Assembly: GCA_009904015.1 (NCBI GenBank)
Contig: WYEQ01000035.1
Span: 62,001-126,000, forward strand
Origin: Desulfurococcales archaeon
Lineage (GTDB): Archaea; Thermoproteota; Thermoprotei_A; Sulfolobales; Fervidicoccaceae
Direction: 5' to 3'
DNA: 64,000 nucleotides
Within the stretch, counting starts at the first letter, position 1. Each line of letters opens with the position of its first letter. The notes under the pieces were generated by a model. That model searched no databases and was not told the DNA's origin. It worked only from the letters and a program-made list of their open reading frames with translations. Positions 34,335 to 42,862 of this stretch are shown one piece after another. Made by a program: the position numbers and the translations under genes.

Positions 34335-34935
34335 GGATAACAGCCTCTTCTCTTGTGGGTACAAGCATGACTTTTCTAACTTCATCATATCCTCTCTTAA
34401 TGGCCTTCACGTTGGTCTGGAAATTTTTGTCTCCGAACTCCTCTTTCACCGCTAAGTACAATGAATCAAGAGTTGGAGCGCCTATCACCTTTGAAAATGA
34501 GCCGAGCAAAACCATGTTTACCAGCGGTCTACCGAATATATCCAGGGCTATCTGCGTGGCATTTATCGCCCAGACCTCATGCTTGGCTAGCGCAGATGAG
34601 CTCTGAAATATGGTGGTTTCTGAAGCGTTAACTATGAATTTTGTCTCTGAATGCACGTTCACTATGCCGAGAAACTTCTCGAGTAAACTTTTCTCCATTA
34701 TAACTACGACGTCTGCCTCTCTTATCGGCTCTCTTGGAAGCTCTTTGTCCTTGTTTTTCGTAATAATTGAGTAAGCCTTAACCGGCGCTCCTCTGCGCTC
34801 AACGCCGAATTCAGGCATGCTGAAGCCCTTCATTCCCTCCAGAACAAAAGCTGATACAAGGAGATTACTCGCTGTAACAGCCCCTTGCCCCCCTCTACCC
34901 AGCCATACAGCTCTCAACACATAATTGTTTTTCAT
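34321..34935 (-). CDS. porG: Pyruvate/2-oxoacid:ferredoxin oxidoreductase gamma subunit
   Basis: A 204-aa gamma subunit. The signature VWLGRGGQGAVTASNLLVSA begins the protein and is followed by FSMPEFGVERRGAPVKAYSI, both characteristic. It binds the CoA and holds the complex together. First gene of the operon; the AT-rich upstream region (34936-35050) must contain the promoter and also separates it from the divergent htpX. Confidence 0.94.
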   Translation of the reverse strand: MKNNYVLRAVWLGRGGQGAVTASNLLVSAFVLEGMKGFSMPEFGVERRGAPVKAYSIITKNKDKELPREPIREADVVVIMEKSLLEKFLGIVNVHSETKFIVNASETTIFQSSSALAKHEVWAINATQIALDIFGRPLVNMVLLGSFSKVIGAPTLDSLYLAVKEEFGDKNFQTNVKAIKRGYDEVRKVMLVPTREEAVIHEIA

Positions 34936-35056
34936 TTTTAATCATCAATATATTTTCGATTTCTAGCAATTTATATTGTTACGTTAATATTTTTCATGTG
35001 CCTAAAAAATATAAGAGGCTATACGTGATAAATAAAACACTAGTTGGTGTTAAGAA

Positions 35057-36196
35057 ATGTTGCTTTTCACATGGATTACCCTGATGTTTTTCGTGGGCAT
35101 AGTGCTATCCCTGATTATTGGAATAATAGCTCTTCTAGCAACAAAATTCATAAGAGGACCTCCGAAAAGCCTCATTGGACTAAGAGTAAGCATGGCGGTA
35201 ACAGCGATAGCGGTTGTTTTCGGTAGCCTCGGTGTTCTGTACCTAATCGATTACCTGACCAGCGGAACAGCCCCGCTTATATACTCTGGAATAGCGATGG
35301 TCGCTGGATTCATGGTTTTCCAGTGGATTATTTCGCCATTTCTAATCAACCTGGCATATAGAACAAGGGATCCTGGTCCGGGCGAGGAGTGGATTGTAAG
35401 GGCAGTTGTTGATTACGCTAAGAGAGCTGGCTTTAGGAGCCCTCCCAAGGTGAAGATAGCCGAGGTTGATGCTCCCAACGCCTTTGCTTACAGCAGCTTA
35501 ATCGGCGGTAGCTACATAGCTGTTACGAGAGGGCTGTTATCGCTTATGCCTAAGGAGGAGGTCGAGGCCGTTATAGGCCATGAGCTTGGTCATCTCAAAC
35601 ACAAGGATGTCCACGTTATACTCGCTCTAAGCCTCATACCCGTAGCTATTTTCTATATTGGCAGGTACCTTTTGATGTGGGGGTGGTTAATGGGAGGCGG
35701 CTCCAGCAGGGGTAGGCAAGGAAACGCAACGCTTTACTACGTTGGTCTTGGGTTAATACTCGTTATAGCAGGCGTTATATTTCAGTTCCTGGTAACACAC
35801 TTCAACAGGCTGAGGGAGTACTTTGCTGATGCTCACAGCGCAGGATTGACGGGGAACCCGAGGCTCCTGCAGAGAGCTCTCGCCAGGCTAGCCCTTGTCT
35901 ACGAAAATTCTCCCGAGCTATCTTCAACCACGAGTAAATCTGCAGCTATGCTCTTCATTGTTAATTACTTCATAAACGCTACTGGTGGGATGGCGTACGA
36001 CCCATACGACGAGTTTCTCCCGAGAAGAAGGGCAACTAGGAGAGTGATAGTTGATATTGACGCCGCTGTGGAGGAGCTAATGCAGAGGGAGACAAGCGCG
36101 TTAGTCGAGCTATTTAGCAGTCACCCACCAATTCCAAAGAGGCTCAGGTTCCTCGAGAACATGAGGATTAGAGGAGAAAAAATAAGAGTAGAGTAA
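35057..36196 (+). CDS. htpX: HtpX-like M48 membrane metalloprotease
   Basis: A 379-aa zinc protease with about four membrane helices. The catalytic motif VIGHELGHLKHKDVH gives the two His ligands and the Glu; the third ligand is in REYFADAHSAGLTG. Two N-terminal helices (about 3-28 and 42-65) and two after the active site (about 194-210 and 225-245) match HtpX topology. It degrades damaged membrane proteins. ATG 35057 has GGTG 7 bases upstream. It converges with the GTPase gene. Confidence 0.92.
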   Translation: MLLFTWITLMFFVGIVLSLIIGIIALLATKFIRGPPKSLIGLRVSMAVTAIAVVFGSLGVLYLIDYLTSGTAPLIYSGIAMVAGFMVFQWIISPFLINLAYRTRDPGPGEEWIVRAVVDYAKRAGFRSPPKVKIAEVDAPNAFAYSSLIGGSYIAVTRGLLSLMPKEEVEAVIGHELGHLKHKDVHVILALSLIPVAIFYIGRYLLMWGWLMGGGSSRGRQGNATLYYVGLGLILVIAGVIFQFLVTHFNRLREYFADAHSAGLTGNPRLLQRALARLALVYENSPELSSTTSKSAAMLFIVNYFINATGGMAYDPYDEFLPRRRATRRVIVDIDAAVEELMQRETSALVELFSSHPPIPKRLRFLENMRIRGEKIRVE

Positions 36197-36197
36197 G

Positions 36198-37028
36198 CTA
36201 GCACTCAGCTCTAGCTGGTTTTACATAAAACTTAATTTTTCCATCCAGGTAATCTCTTATTACCTGTATGCCCGCTTGCTCGATTATCGGCTCCTTGGTT
36301 GTTTTTTCTAACCACCCTCTCCTCCTGGCTATCTCCTCAAGTATAGTGTATTCATCTAAGAATTCATCTACACCGTATGTTGCTGTTATGGAGCCCGGCA
36401 CGAACTTTTTTGCTCTTGACAGAATCTTGGCGGCTATTCTCTCAGGGTCACGAATCTTTTCCGGCGGCTTTAATCGGATAATTCTCTCTAGAGGATCCCT
36501 CACATCCGGGAACACCCCAGGGGTGTCCCACGCGTAGATTTTGCCCTCTATGTTAAAAAGTGTGAACCCCTTAGTATAGCCCGTAGTGCCTGGATAAGCA
36601 CTTACGGACGCGCTGTGCTTCCCCCTAAGCACATTGATAATGCTTGATTTACCAGTCTTTGGAACACCGGCTATCATAACGATGACTTTGTCTTTGTTTA
36701 CTTCCCTAGCCCATCCCCTAAGAATTTTCCTGAGCTTAAGAGTACTCAACCTGTTATTAGCTGATATAGAAAGAGCTTGATGCCCTTTACACTCGAACCA
36801 CCTCTCCCACATCAAGCCAATTTCTCTCGGAACAAGGTCAGCTTTATTTAAGGCGAAAAGCCTCCGCTTCCCCCTAGATACTCTTAACAGGTAGCTACTC
36901 ATCGTTCCAATAGGGTTACGTACATCCAGAACCACCAACACGATATCGCTTAGTTGAATTTTTTCTAAAATTTCCTTTTTACTGGCAAACCTTATGGACA
37001 AAAACAACCCCCATACAAGCATTATCAA
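36198..37028 (-). CDS. Circularly permuted YlqF/RbgA-like GTPase
   Basis: A 276-aa GTPase with permuted motif order: G4 ALNKADLV and G5 SISANN come before G1 GVPKTGKSSIINVL, G2 PGTTGYTKG and G3 DTPGVF. This order defines the YlqF/YawG group, which acts in large ribosomal subunit assembly. A C-terminal helical region (ERIAAKILSRAKKFVPGSI) follows. The exact start is uncertain: ATG 37028, ATG 37022 and a later TTG after GGGGGTTG are candidates. Confidence 0.9.
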   Translation of the reverse strand: MIMLVWGLFLSIRFASKKEILEKIQLSDIVLVVLDVRNPIGTMSSYLLRVSRGKRRLFALNKADLVPREIGLMWERWFECKGHQALSISANNRLSTLKLRKILRGWAREVNKDKVIVMIAGVPKTGKSSIINVLRGKHSASVSAYPGTTGYTKGFTLFNIEGKIYAWDTPGVFPDVRDPLERIIRLKPPEKIRDPERIAAKILSRAKKFVPGSITATYGVDEFLDEYTILEEIARRRGWLEKTTKEPIIEQAGIQVIRDYLDGKIKFYVKPARAEC

Positions 37029-37196
37029 GGCAATAAATAATAATGGTTTTCGAACAAAACCTCTTCCTACTATGATGAACTATTAATACATAAAAAATAA
37101 TCACAAAATGAAAAAAATATAAAAAACAAAAAAAGAAGCAATTACTTTTTCCATATATCTAAAAAATTATGTATATCTTTTACAGTTGACAAACCA

Positions 37197-37328
37197 ATGT
37201 CAAAGACACTGAAAAAAGTAAAGCCCATATACGAGGTCCAAGCCTCAACAATATCCCTTTACACAAAAGAACTCATTCTAGGGGGAGGAAATATAATGAA
37301 CAGAGAAAGAAATGATGTAGGATTCTAA
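37197..37328 (+). CDS. Possible small protein, 43 aa, in a 360-base gap
   Basis: The AT-rich gap 37029-37391 holds one short plus-strand frame starting MSKTLKKVKPIYEVQASTIS and ending at TAA 37328. A TATATC element about 25 bases upstream would allow leaderless expression. Composition is less AT-rich than the flanks. I recognise no family; it may be a real peptide, a decayed gene, or chance. Nothing else is seen in this gap. Confidence 0.25.
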   Translation: MSKTLKKVKPIYEVQASTISLYTKELILGGGNIMNRERNDVGF

Positions 37329-37391
37329 CATAGTTTCATCAATAAAATATTTTTATATTTTATCCTTTCTATATTATTATCTTGATAAGGG

Positions 37392-38564
37392 TTGGCTTCA
37401 GGAGATAATAATAATATTATACATGACTTAAGGTTAATCATCAAAAATCCATATGCTAGACGTATCTATGAATACATAATGAGTAACAATCCAATTTTCT
37501 TCAGGCAAAAACTAACAAGAGTGATCGGGTTAAACATAGATACTATAAATAGATGGATAAAAATAATAAATATTATTGATAGTGGATTCATTATCAATAT
37601 AGATTTTGAAAAGATTGGTCTTATACAAATAGCATTCAAGTTCAATAATCAGTTAAAAGTTAGCTCGACGGAGAGAGTAACGGGTTTGCCTGAAAGAAGC
37701 AAGTGGTTTCTTAGATGGAAGGCTGATGCTGTTTTCCCAGATACAAGAAGCTTGCTGATAAGTTTTGCTCCTTTAAGCACAATAGGCATTAACACAATCT
37801 TAAAAGATTACGCTTTAGTTGGCGAAATCGATGACTACTTTATAGCTGATTCCTACATACCAAATAAGTTACCCGGCGAATTCTTTGAGTGTGATTATAA
37901 ATATAAGATTTGCATGAACAATTGGAAGCAAATCTCAGAGCATTTAAAGAAAATAGCAGATAGTTTTGACGAACGGGAGGAATTTTCTGTTTTAGATAAG
38001 AAACGTTTGAGGAAAAAACGACATAGGATAGACTTGTTAGACTTGCTTATGTTGTCGCATCTTGAGGAAAACGCGCTTTATAGACCCCAAGAGCTAGCTA
38101 CCATGACAAAGTCAACGGTCTTAAAAATCAACAGGCACCTTAGAAAACATATTCTTCATCCTCAATTGATTAATAACACAAGAATTAGATATGGAAAGCA
38201 TATGGTCAAAAAATTTGCACTATATACTTTCTGGGGGAGAGATGAACCCAATAAATCAAGGGTTTTGTTAAATGAGATTTCAAGGATTTATGGCTTTATC
38301 AGCGGTGTTCTGGACTCTAAAAGCGGCAAGTTTATGTTTATGTTAGGGGTTCCCGGTCATGAGATATTCGAGTACGCCGAGTATATGCCGAGTACTTTTA
38401 AGGAGCTGTTTAGCGAAATCGAGGCTTATCAGCTCGATAAATTCTCTATTAGGTCCTATACTATACCCTACATTCCATTCGACAGGTTCAATAAGGAGTG
38501 GAGCTTGTCAGAAGAGGTTATAGTGGAGACGAAGGAGAGCTTAATGAAGAAGGGGCTTATATAG
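37392..38564 (+). CDS. Putative two-domain helix-turn-helix regulator
   Basis: A 390-aa protein not assigned to a named family. Two helix-turn-helix segments are visible, at about 15-60 (ARRIYEYIMSNNPIFFRQKL, TRVIGLNIDTINRWIKII) and about 215-262 (LDLLMLSHLEENALYRPQEL, ATMTKSTVLKINRHLRKHI), each followed by a domain of about 130 residues, so the protein looks like an internal duplication of an Lrp-like plan. It is AT-rich with more Lys, Asn and Ile than its neighbours. TTG 37392 is the only clear start and has a weak ribosome signal. Confidence 0.75.
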   Translation: MASGDNNNIIHDLRLIIKNPYARRIYEYIMSNNPIFFRQKLTRVIGLNIDTINRWIKIINIIDSGFIINIDFEKIGLIQIAFKFNNQLKVSSTERVTGLPERSKWFLRWKADAVFPDTRSLLISFAPLSTIGINTILKDYALVGEIDDYFIADSYIPNKLPGEFFECDYKYKICMNNWKQISEHLKKIADSFDEREEFSVLDKKRLRKKRHRIDLLDLLMLSHLEENALYRPQELATMTKSTVLKINRHLRKHILHPQLINNTRIRYGKHMVKKFALYTFWGRDEPNKSRVLLNEISRIYGFISGVLDSKSGKFMFMLGVPGHEIFEYAEYMPSTFKELFSEIEAYQLDKFSIRSYTIPYIPFDRFNKEWSLSEEVIVETKESLMKKGLI

Positions 38565-38660
38565 GGTTCTCCGTTATCTCTTGTATATGCTACTTTTATT
38601 AGACTAAGTTTATAAGGTATGTTTAACATATGCGCTTATTGTTAATCACCGGTGGTGTCG

Positions 38661-39368
38661 ATGTCAGCCAAGGCAATAGAGGTTATTAATAAAGCTATTA
38701 GTGAGAATAGAAGAAAACTTTTAGAGCATGAATCAATGGCTCTTTTGGAGGCCTATGGTATACCCCTGGCCCCGTATGTTTTTATCCAAGATGAGAGTGA
38801 GGCACATAAAGCAGATAACATTGGGTACCCAGTCGTAGCTAAGGTTGTATCACCAGATATAGTTCATAAAAGCGATGTTGGCGGAGTAATACTAGGCCTA
38901 AACAACTGGAGAGAAGTGGAGCAAGCAGTTAAGACAATAAAGCTAAACGTAAAGGAGAAGACGGGCAACGCAAGAATAACGGGCTTTCTATTACAAAAGA
39001 TGCTTCCAAGGGGCGGCGTAGAGGTAATCGTGGGGGGCATCAGGGATCCTGTCTTCGATGCTGTTATAATGTTCGGCCTAGGCGGCGTCTTCGTCGAGGT
39101 CTTCAAGGATGTTAGCTTCAGGGTTACTCCGGTGAGCATTAATGAAGCTAAGGAGATGATAAGGGAGATTAAGAGCTTCACAATACTTCAGGGCTACAGA
39201 GGCGCTCCCCCCGTCAATATTGATAGCCTGGCCGAAATTATTGTTAAGGCTTCACAGCTGATGAGCGAGTTAAGGGAAGTCTCGGAGATGGACATAAACC
39301 CAGTAATTGCTTATCCCGATGGGGCCTACGCCGTTGACGCCAGATTCCTGTTAAATTTTAAGCACTGA
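38661..39368 (+). CDS. ADP-forming acyl-CoA synthetase beta subunit (ATP-grasp)
   Basis: A 235-aa protein with the ATP-grasp region of archaeal acetyl-CoA synthetase (ADP-forming): LEAYGIPLAPYVF, GYPVVAKVVSPDIVHKSDVG, GGIRDPVFDAVIMFGLGGVF and EMDINPVIAYPDGAYAVDAR. It makes ATP and acid from acyl-CoA plus ADP and phosphate, the energy-yielding step after POR. ATG 38661 lies just after GGTGGTG. The CoA-binding alpha subunit is not adjacent, as is common in archaea with separate subunits. Confidence 0.92.
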   Translation: MSAKAIEVINKAISENRRKLLEHESMALLEAYGIPLAPYVFIQDESEAHKADNIGYPVVAKVVSPDIVHKSDVGGVILGLNNWREVEQAVKTIKLNVKEKTGNARITGFLLQKMLPRGGVEVIVGGIRDPVFDAVIMFGLGGVFVEVFKDVSFRVTPVSINEAKEMIREIKSFTILQGYRGAPPVNIDSLAEIIVKASQLMSELREVSEMDINPVIAYPDGAYAVDARFLLNFKH

Positions 39369-39393
39369 TCCCCATTGCTAGCTGGTGAATGGG

Positions 39394-40272
39394 TTGGAAA
39401 ACGCCGAGTCAATGCTGGAGGCGCTGAGCGAGCAGATATTCTCGTTGAAACAGGAGATTAATAACCTGAAAGCTAGAAAAGCTGAGCTAATAGAGGATCT
39501 CAGGAAGCTGAGGAGCGAGAAAAACAGTATTTACAGCAACTATAAACCAGTCATAGAGCAAATCCGCTTGCTACGCGAGGAGAAATCCAAGCTAATAGAG
39601 GAGCTCAGGAGACTGAAGGAAGAAAACAGAGAGATAAGGGAGAAGCTTGCTGATTATAGGAAGAAAAATGAGGAAATAAAGAAGCTGAACGAGGAGCTTA
39701 GGAAGACGATAAAGATGCCTATACCAGCGATAAAGAAGCGTATAAAGGAGCTTGAATGGAAGCAGCAAACAAATATTCTTAGACCAGAGGAGGAGAACAG
39801 GATTCTCCAGGAAATAGCTAATCTCGAAAAAATGCTCGAGAAGGCCAGGAAAATCAGGGAGATCGAGGAAAAACTAATGGAGTCAAACGCAGAGATAGCT
39901 AGCATGAGGCTTAAGCTCAAGACAAACAAGGAGAAAATCAAGGAATTAGCAAAAAAGCTCGATGAAATAAACAGCAAAATCAATCAACTTAAGGAATCAT
40001 TAGGGAAAAACTTGGGGAGACTAGATGAAATAAGAAAGCAAATACAGGAGCTATCGAGCATGCTAGAAAGCATAAAGGAAGATATCAACAAGAAAACCGA
40101 GGAGCTGAAATCGCTGCAAGAAAAAGCAACAAGCCTGAGAAACGAGCTCAATAAGCTCAAGGAACAGGAAATCCTGAAAAAGAAGAAGGAGGAAGCTCAG
40201 AAAAAGCTTGAGCAGAAAGGCAGGCTAACCCTCGAGGATTTAGCTGCTTTATATGGAGAACTGTCAGATTAG
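39394..40272 (+). CDS. Archaeal coiled-coil protein (COG1340-like)
   Basis: A 292-aa protein that is nearly all charged coiled coil, interrupted near the middle by PIPAIKKRIKELEWKQQTN, the conserved loop of COG1340 proteins, and ending with RLTLEDLAALYGELSD. No nucleotide-binding motif is present. TTG 39394 has GGTGA 5 bases upstream; the GTG inside that signal is less likely. Function is unknown. It follows the acyl-CoA synthetase gene by about 25 bases. Confidence 0.85.
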   Translation: MENAESMLEALSEQIFSLKQEINNLKARKAELIEDLRKLRSEKNSIYSNYKPVIEQIRLLREEKSKLIEELRRLKEENREIREKLADYRKKNEEIKKLNEELRKTIKMPIPAIKKRIKELEWKQQTNILRPEEENRILQEIANLEKMLEKARKIREIEEKLMESNAEIASMRLKLKTNKEKIKELAKKLDEINSKINQLKESLGKNLGRLDEIRKQIQELSSMLESIKEDINKKTEELKSLQEKATSLRNELNKLKEQEILKKKKEEAQKKLEQKGRLTLEDLAALYGELSD

Positions 40273-40333
40273 TATACTTTTGCATACATTTTTCTTTATA
40301 ACGTGGGCAACAATATTTTTTCTGGGATAATTT

Positions 40334-41419
40334 TTGCCCAGAACACTCATTCTAGCGGTAGACAAGGACAACGATGTCGGTTTATCTCTAGGGGTAGATG
40401 GCCCTATAGTCGGTTACGACGAATTAGTGAAAGTCGCTTTTGGATACGCTTATGAAAAACCAGAAGACAGCGACCTAAACGTCTTGTTCGCGGCTCTGAA
40501 GCTATACAAGGAAAAAAAGCAGGAAAACCAGGACGTAGAGGTAGCCCTTGTTACCGGGGATCACCGAAGTGAGCTTAAAGCTGACGAGAAAATTGCTTCT
40601 CAGCTCAAGAAGCTGAAGGAGCTTTTAGGTTACGAGGAAGTTATACTGGTCAGCGATGGCCCGGAGGATGAGAGCGTTATACCAATTGTTCTTGGCTTAG
40701 CAAGGGTGGCAGGAGTAAAGAGAGTGGTTGTTGAGCAACTTAGAGGAGTTGAGGAAACATATATTCTACTGGGCAGATATATCAAGAAAGCCTTCACTGA
40801 GCCCAGGTTTTCGCGCTTGTTCCTGGGGGTACCAGGAATAATTATTCTAAGCTTAACCATTCTGAATTTCCTTGGTCTCATGAATTATGCTTTGCTAGCT
40901 ATCGGCATAATTCTCGGTGGAGCAATGGTTATTCAGGGATTCAATCTAGAGGAGAAAATATACACTCTCTGGGGAAGCTCACCAATAATGTTTACATCAT
41001 CGCTTTTTTCAACGGTTTTTCTGATAATAGCTCTCATAATTATTTACACTTCCGTAAATGATAAAGGATTAACGCCTCTGGGGATAGGCACAGCTATCAG
41101 TTCAGCCGCACCTTTTGGCGGGCTCGCGGCGATGTCTATACTCCTGGGCAAAGGAGTCGTGAAAATTCTTAACAGGGATGTCAGGATATGGAGAGATATC
41201 GTGGGAATGGTAATAGTGGTTATCGCTATAATTGCTTTTCAGAGTCTTGGAGAATCAATATCTTCATCGATGACATCGTGGAAAACAGCGGAGTTTATCA
41301 ACGCGATAGTGAAATCAGGCTTTATCGAAATAACACTAGTGGGTATAGGTCTATCGGGTATTATGACCCTTGTAGCCATGCTTATCGAGAAGAAGTTTTC
41401 CTCTACCTCTAAAGAATAA
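40334..41419 (+). CDS. DUF373 membrane protein
   Basis: A 361-aa archaeal DUF373 protein. The soluble N-terminal half has LILAVDKDNDVG, VALVTGD and LVSDGPEDESVIPIV; the C-terminal half has about six membrane helices from residue 160 on. Function is unknown. The TTG start has a TATA-like TTTATAAC about 40 bases upstream. Its end overlaps the convergent TFB gene by about 11 bases. Confidence 0.85.
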   Translation: MPRTLILAVDKDNDVGLSLGVDGPIVGYDELVKVAFGYAYEKPEDSDLNVLFAALKLYKEKKQENQDVEVALVTGDHRSELKADEKIASQLKKLKELLGYEEVILVSDGPEDESVIPIVLGLARVAGVKRVVVEQLRGVEETYILLGRYIKKAFTEPRFSRLFLGVPGIIILSLTILNFLGLMNYALLAIGIILGGAMVIQGFNLEEKIYTLWGSSPIMFTSSLFSTVFLIIALIIIYTSVNDKGLTPLGIGTAISSAAPFGGLAAMSILLGKGVVKILNRDVRIWRDIVGMVIVVIAIIAFQSLGESISSSMTSWKTAEFINAIVKSGFIEITLVGIGLSGIMTLVAMLIEKKFSSTSKE

Positions 41420-42323
41420 CCTCTATGTATAAATTGTCTATTAGTTCTCTATATCTGTTCCTTATAGCTACATCAGTGAAGGTCCCGAACACCTCCGCTA
41501 TGTCTTTCTGTCTCTTCTTCTCTCCCATAATTCCACTAGATATATACGTTATTGCAGCTATCATTGCGAGCGGTGACTTACCGTGAATCAAGTTGAGTTT
41601 CTCCACGGCTCTGCTTAATCTGTACATAAGTGTGGTGGTAGCTGGCGATAAGTTAAGGGCATTAGAGACATAGCTTATATAGTCTTGTGGCTTGTAAACT
41701 GTAAGTGTGACATTAGATCGTCTATGCTCTCTATTAACCTCTAGTATCTTTCTATAAGCATACCTTAGCTTCTTAATTGTGATTATATCGTTTTTCAGGT
41801 CTTTTCTCTCATAACTTATAGCGTGCTTCACGAACTCACTGAAGCTCCTCGGAACCCCATGTATTTTGCACGAAATGTACAGGGAAGCTAGTATGTAGGA
41901 TCGAAGCATCTCACCTCTCCCTAATCCCAGGGCTATTACTCCCCTTATAAGTTGCGAAGCAGTAGACGTTACGTCTGATGGTAGGTTCAGCCTCTTCGCT
42001 TCGTCCCTCAGCATCTGTAGAGTTTTGACAAGTCTTCTTTTGCCTTGAACCCTTATTCTAGAGTTCAGCCTAGACAATCTTTTTGAGTAGAAGGAGGAAC
42101 CGCCTCTGCTAATAGTTGTTGATAGACCCCTATCATGAATGCTTTCATTTAGAGGAGAGCCTCCACGAACTCTGTTGCTGGGAGATTCACCAAAGTTTCT
42201 CCATTCCTTGCCGTAATCTACTAGGGTCCCTATAACTTCTCCCGTATCCATACATATAATTTCTCCTCGAACCTCGTCAACATAAACGTTGTTACTAACA
42301 CATTCATTCACGTTTTTTTCCAC
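41409..42323 (-). CDS. tfb: Transcription factor B paralogue with degenerate zinc ribbon
   Basis: A 304-aa TFB. The two cyclin-like repeats are clear (about 105-195 and 205-300), with LIRGVIALGLGRGEML, ASLYISCKIHGVPRSFSEF and SPLAMIAAITYISSGIMGEKK. The N-terminal zinc ribbon is damaged: the CPxC...CxxC plan has become CVSNN...CMDTG, leaving two of four ligands. The B-reader region (WRNF...RVRGGSPLNESIHDRGLSTTI) is retained. It follows gar1 with an overlap of 20 bases, a gene pair common in archaea. GTG 42323 or GTG 42311 may be the start. Confidence 0.92.
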   Translation of the reverse strand: MEKNVNECVSNNVYVDEVRGEIICMDTGEVIGTLVDYGKEWRNFGESPSNRVRGGSPLNESIHDRGLSTTISRGGSSFYSKRLSRLNSRIRVQGKRRLVKTLQMLRDEAKRLNLPSDVTSTASQLIRGVIALGLGRGEMLRSYILASLYISCKIHGVPRSFSEFVKHAISYERKDLKNDIITIKKLRYAYRKILEVNREHRRSNVTLTVYKPQDYISYVSNALNLSPATTTLMYRLSRAVEKLNLIHGKSPLAMIAAITYISSGIMGEKKRQKDIAEVFGTFTDVAIRNRYRELIDNLYIEVIL

Positions 42324-42570
42324 CCCTCCTCTTTTCTTCTGTTTCGTAGAAAACCTTAGTGTTTTCTTTTAGTCTAGGCTGTTGGCGAGTCAGCTTTACT
42401 AGAACTCTGGGTTCATTTAAGGGGCCCAAAACATCAATAGCTTTTCCAATAACTGTTAAGTCTGGCCCATAGACCTTGTAGTTTATTCTAAAAGCAGCCT
42501 TCTTATCAATTGTTTTTACTACGAAGAATTTGTCTTTGTAGAAAAACTCAATTGTTCCTAGGACCTTCAA
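42304..42570 (-). CDS. gar1: H/ACA RNP protein Gar1
   Basis: An 88-aa protein of the Gar1 beta-barrel family, a subunit of H/ACA particles that make pseudouridine in rRNA. It shows VYGPDLTVIGKAIDVLGPLNEPRVLVKL, with the GxAxDVxGP core. The TTG start lies next to a GGTAATACC sequence, and a TATA box (CATATAAAAACC, about 42590-42602 on the minus strand) is about 26 bases upstream, so the leader is very short. First gene of gar1-tfb. Confidence 0.9.
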   Translation of the reverse strand: MKVLGTIEFFYKDKFFVVKTIDKKAAFRINYKVYGPDLTVIGKAIDVLGPLNEPRVLVKLTRQQPRLKENTKVFYETEEKRRGGKKRE

Positions 42571-42655
42571 GGTATTACCACGCTACAAGGTTTTTATATG
42601 AAACAATATTTAAAATCCAAACGCTCAGTATTACCATTATATTAAATGGTAATAC
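42571..42655. promoter_or_regulatory. Repeated inverted repeat around the gar1-tfb promoter
   Basis: An 11-base perfect inverted repeat, GTATTACCATT (42628-42638) and AATGGTAATAC (42645-42655) with a 6-base centre, lies upstream of the gar1 TATA box. A third copy of the half-site, GGTATTACC, sits at 42571-42579 directly before the gar1 start. The copies flank the TATA box, as expected for an operator or activator site. The binding protein is unknown. Confidence 0.5.
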
Positions 42656-42862
42656 CTCTATGCGTAAAGAATGCATGAAGCGCGAGCCCTCTTCGTAACA
42701 CCATTATCGAGTATTTAAAAATCACAAAGGGTTTGCTATTGGAATCAATGTGGCTGACGTCTTTCTAGTCCTGAAAAGCGAGGCTTCCAGTTCTACTGGA
42801 TGAAAAGATATATTTGTAGATGAACGTAAACATTATATTAACTTATCATAAACATTAACCTA
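42656..42862 (+). other. Intergenic region with promoter-like element and hairpin before nop5
   Basis: This stretch has no convincing gene. It holds a TTTAAAAA element (about 42714-42721), a TCCAGT/ACTGGA hairpin about 70 bases later, and a TATA-like TTATATTA about 30 bases before ATG 42863, the likely promoter of the nop5-fibrillarin operon. The first element could drive a short unannotated RNA. Confidence 0.35.

Noticed and set aside
42680-42800. Plus-strand frame of about 33 codons with protein-like sequence ending SEASSSTG
   Set aside because: No start codon at a sensible position and no ribosome site; most of it lies downstream of a stop with no upstream coding.
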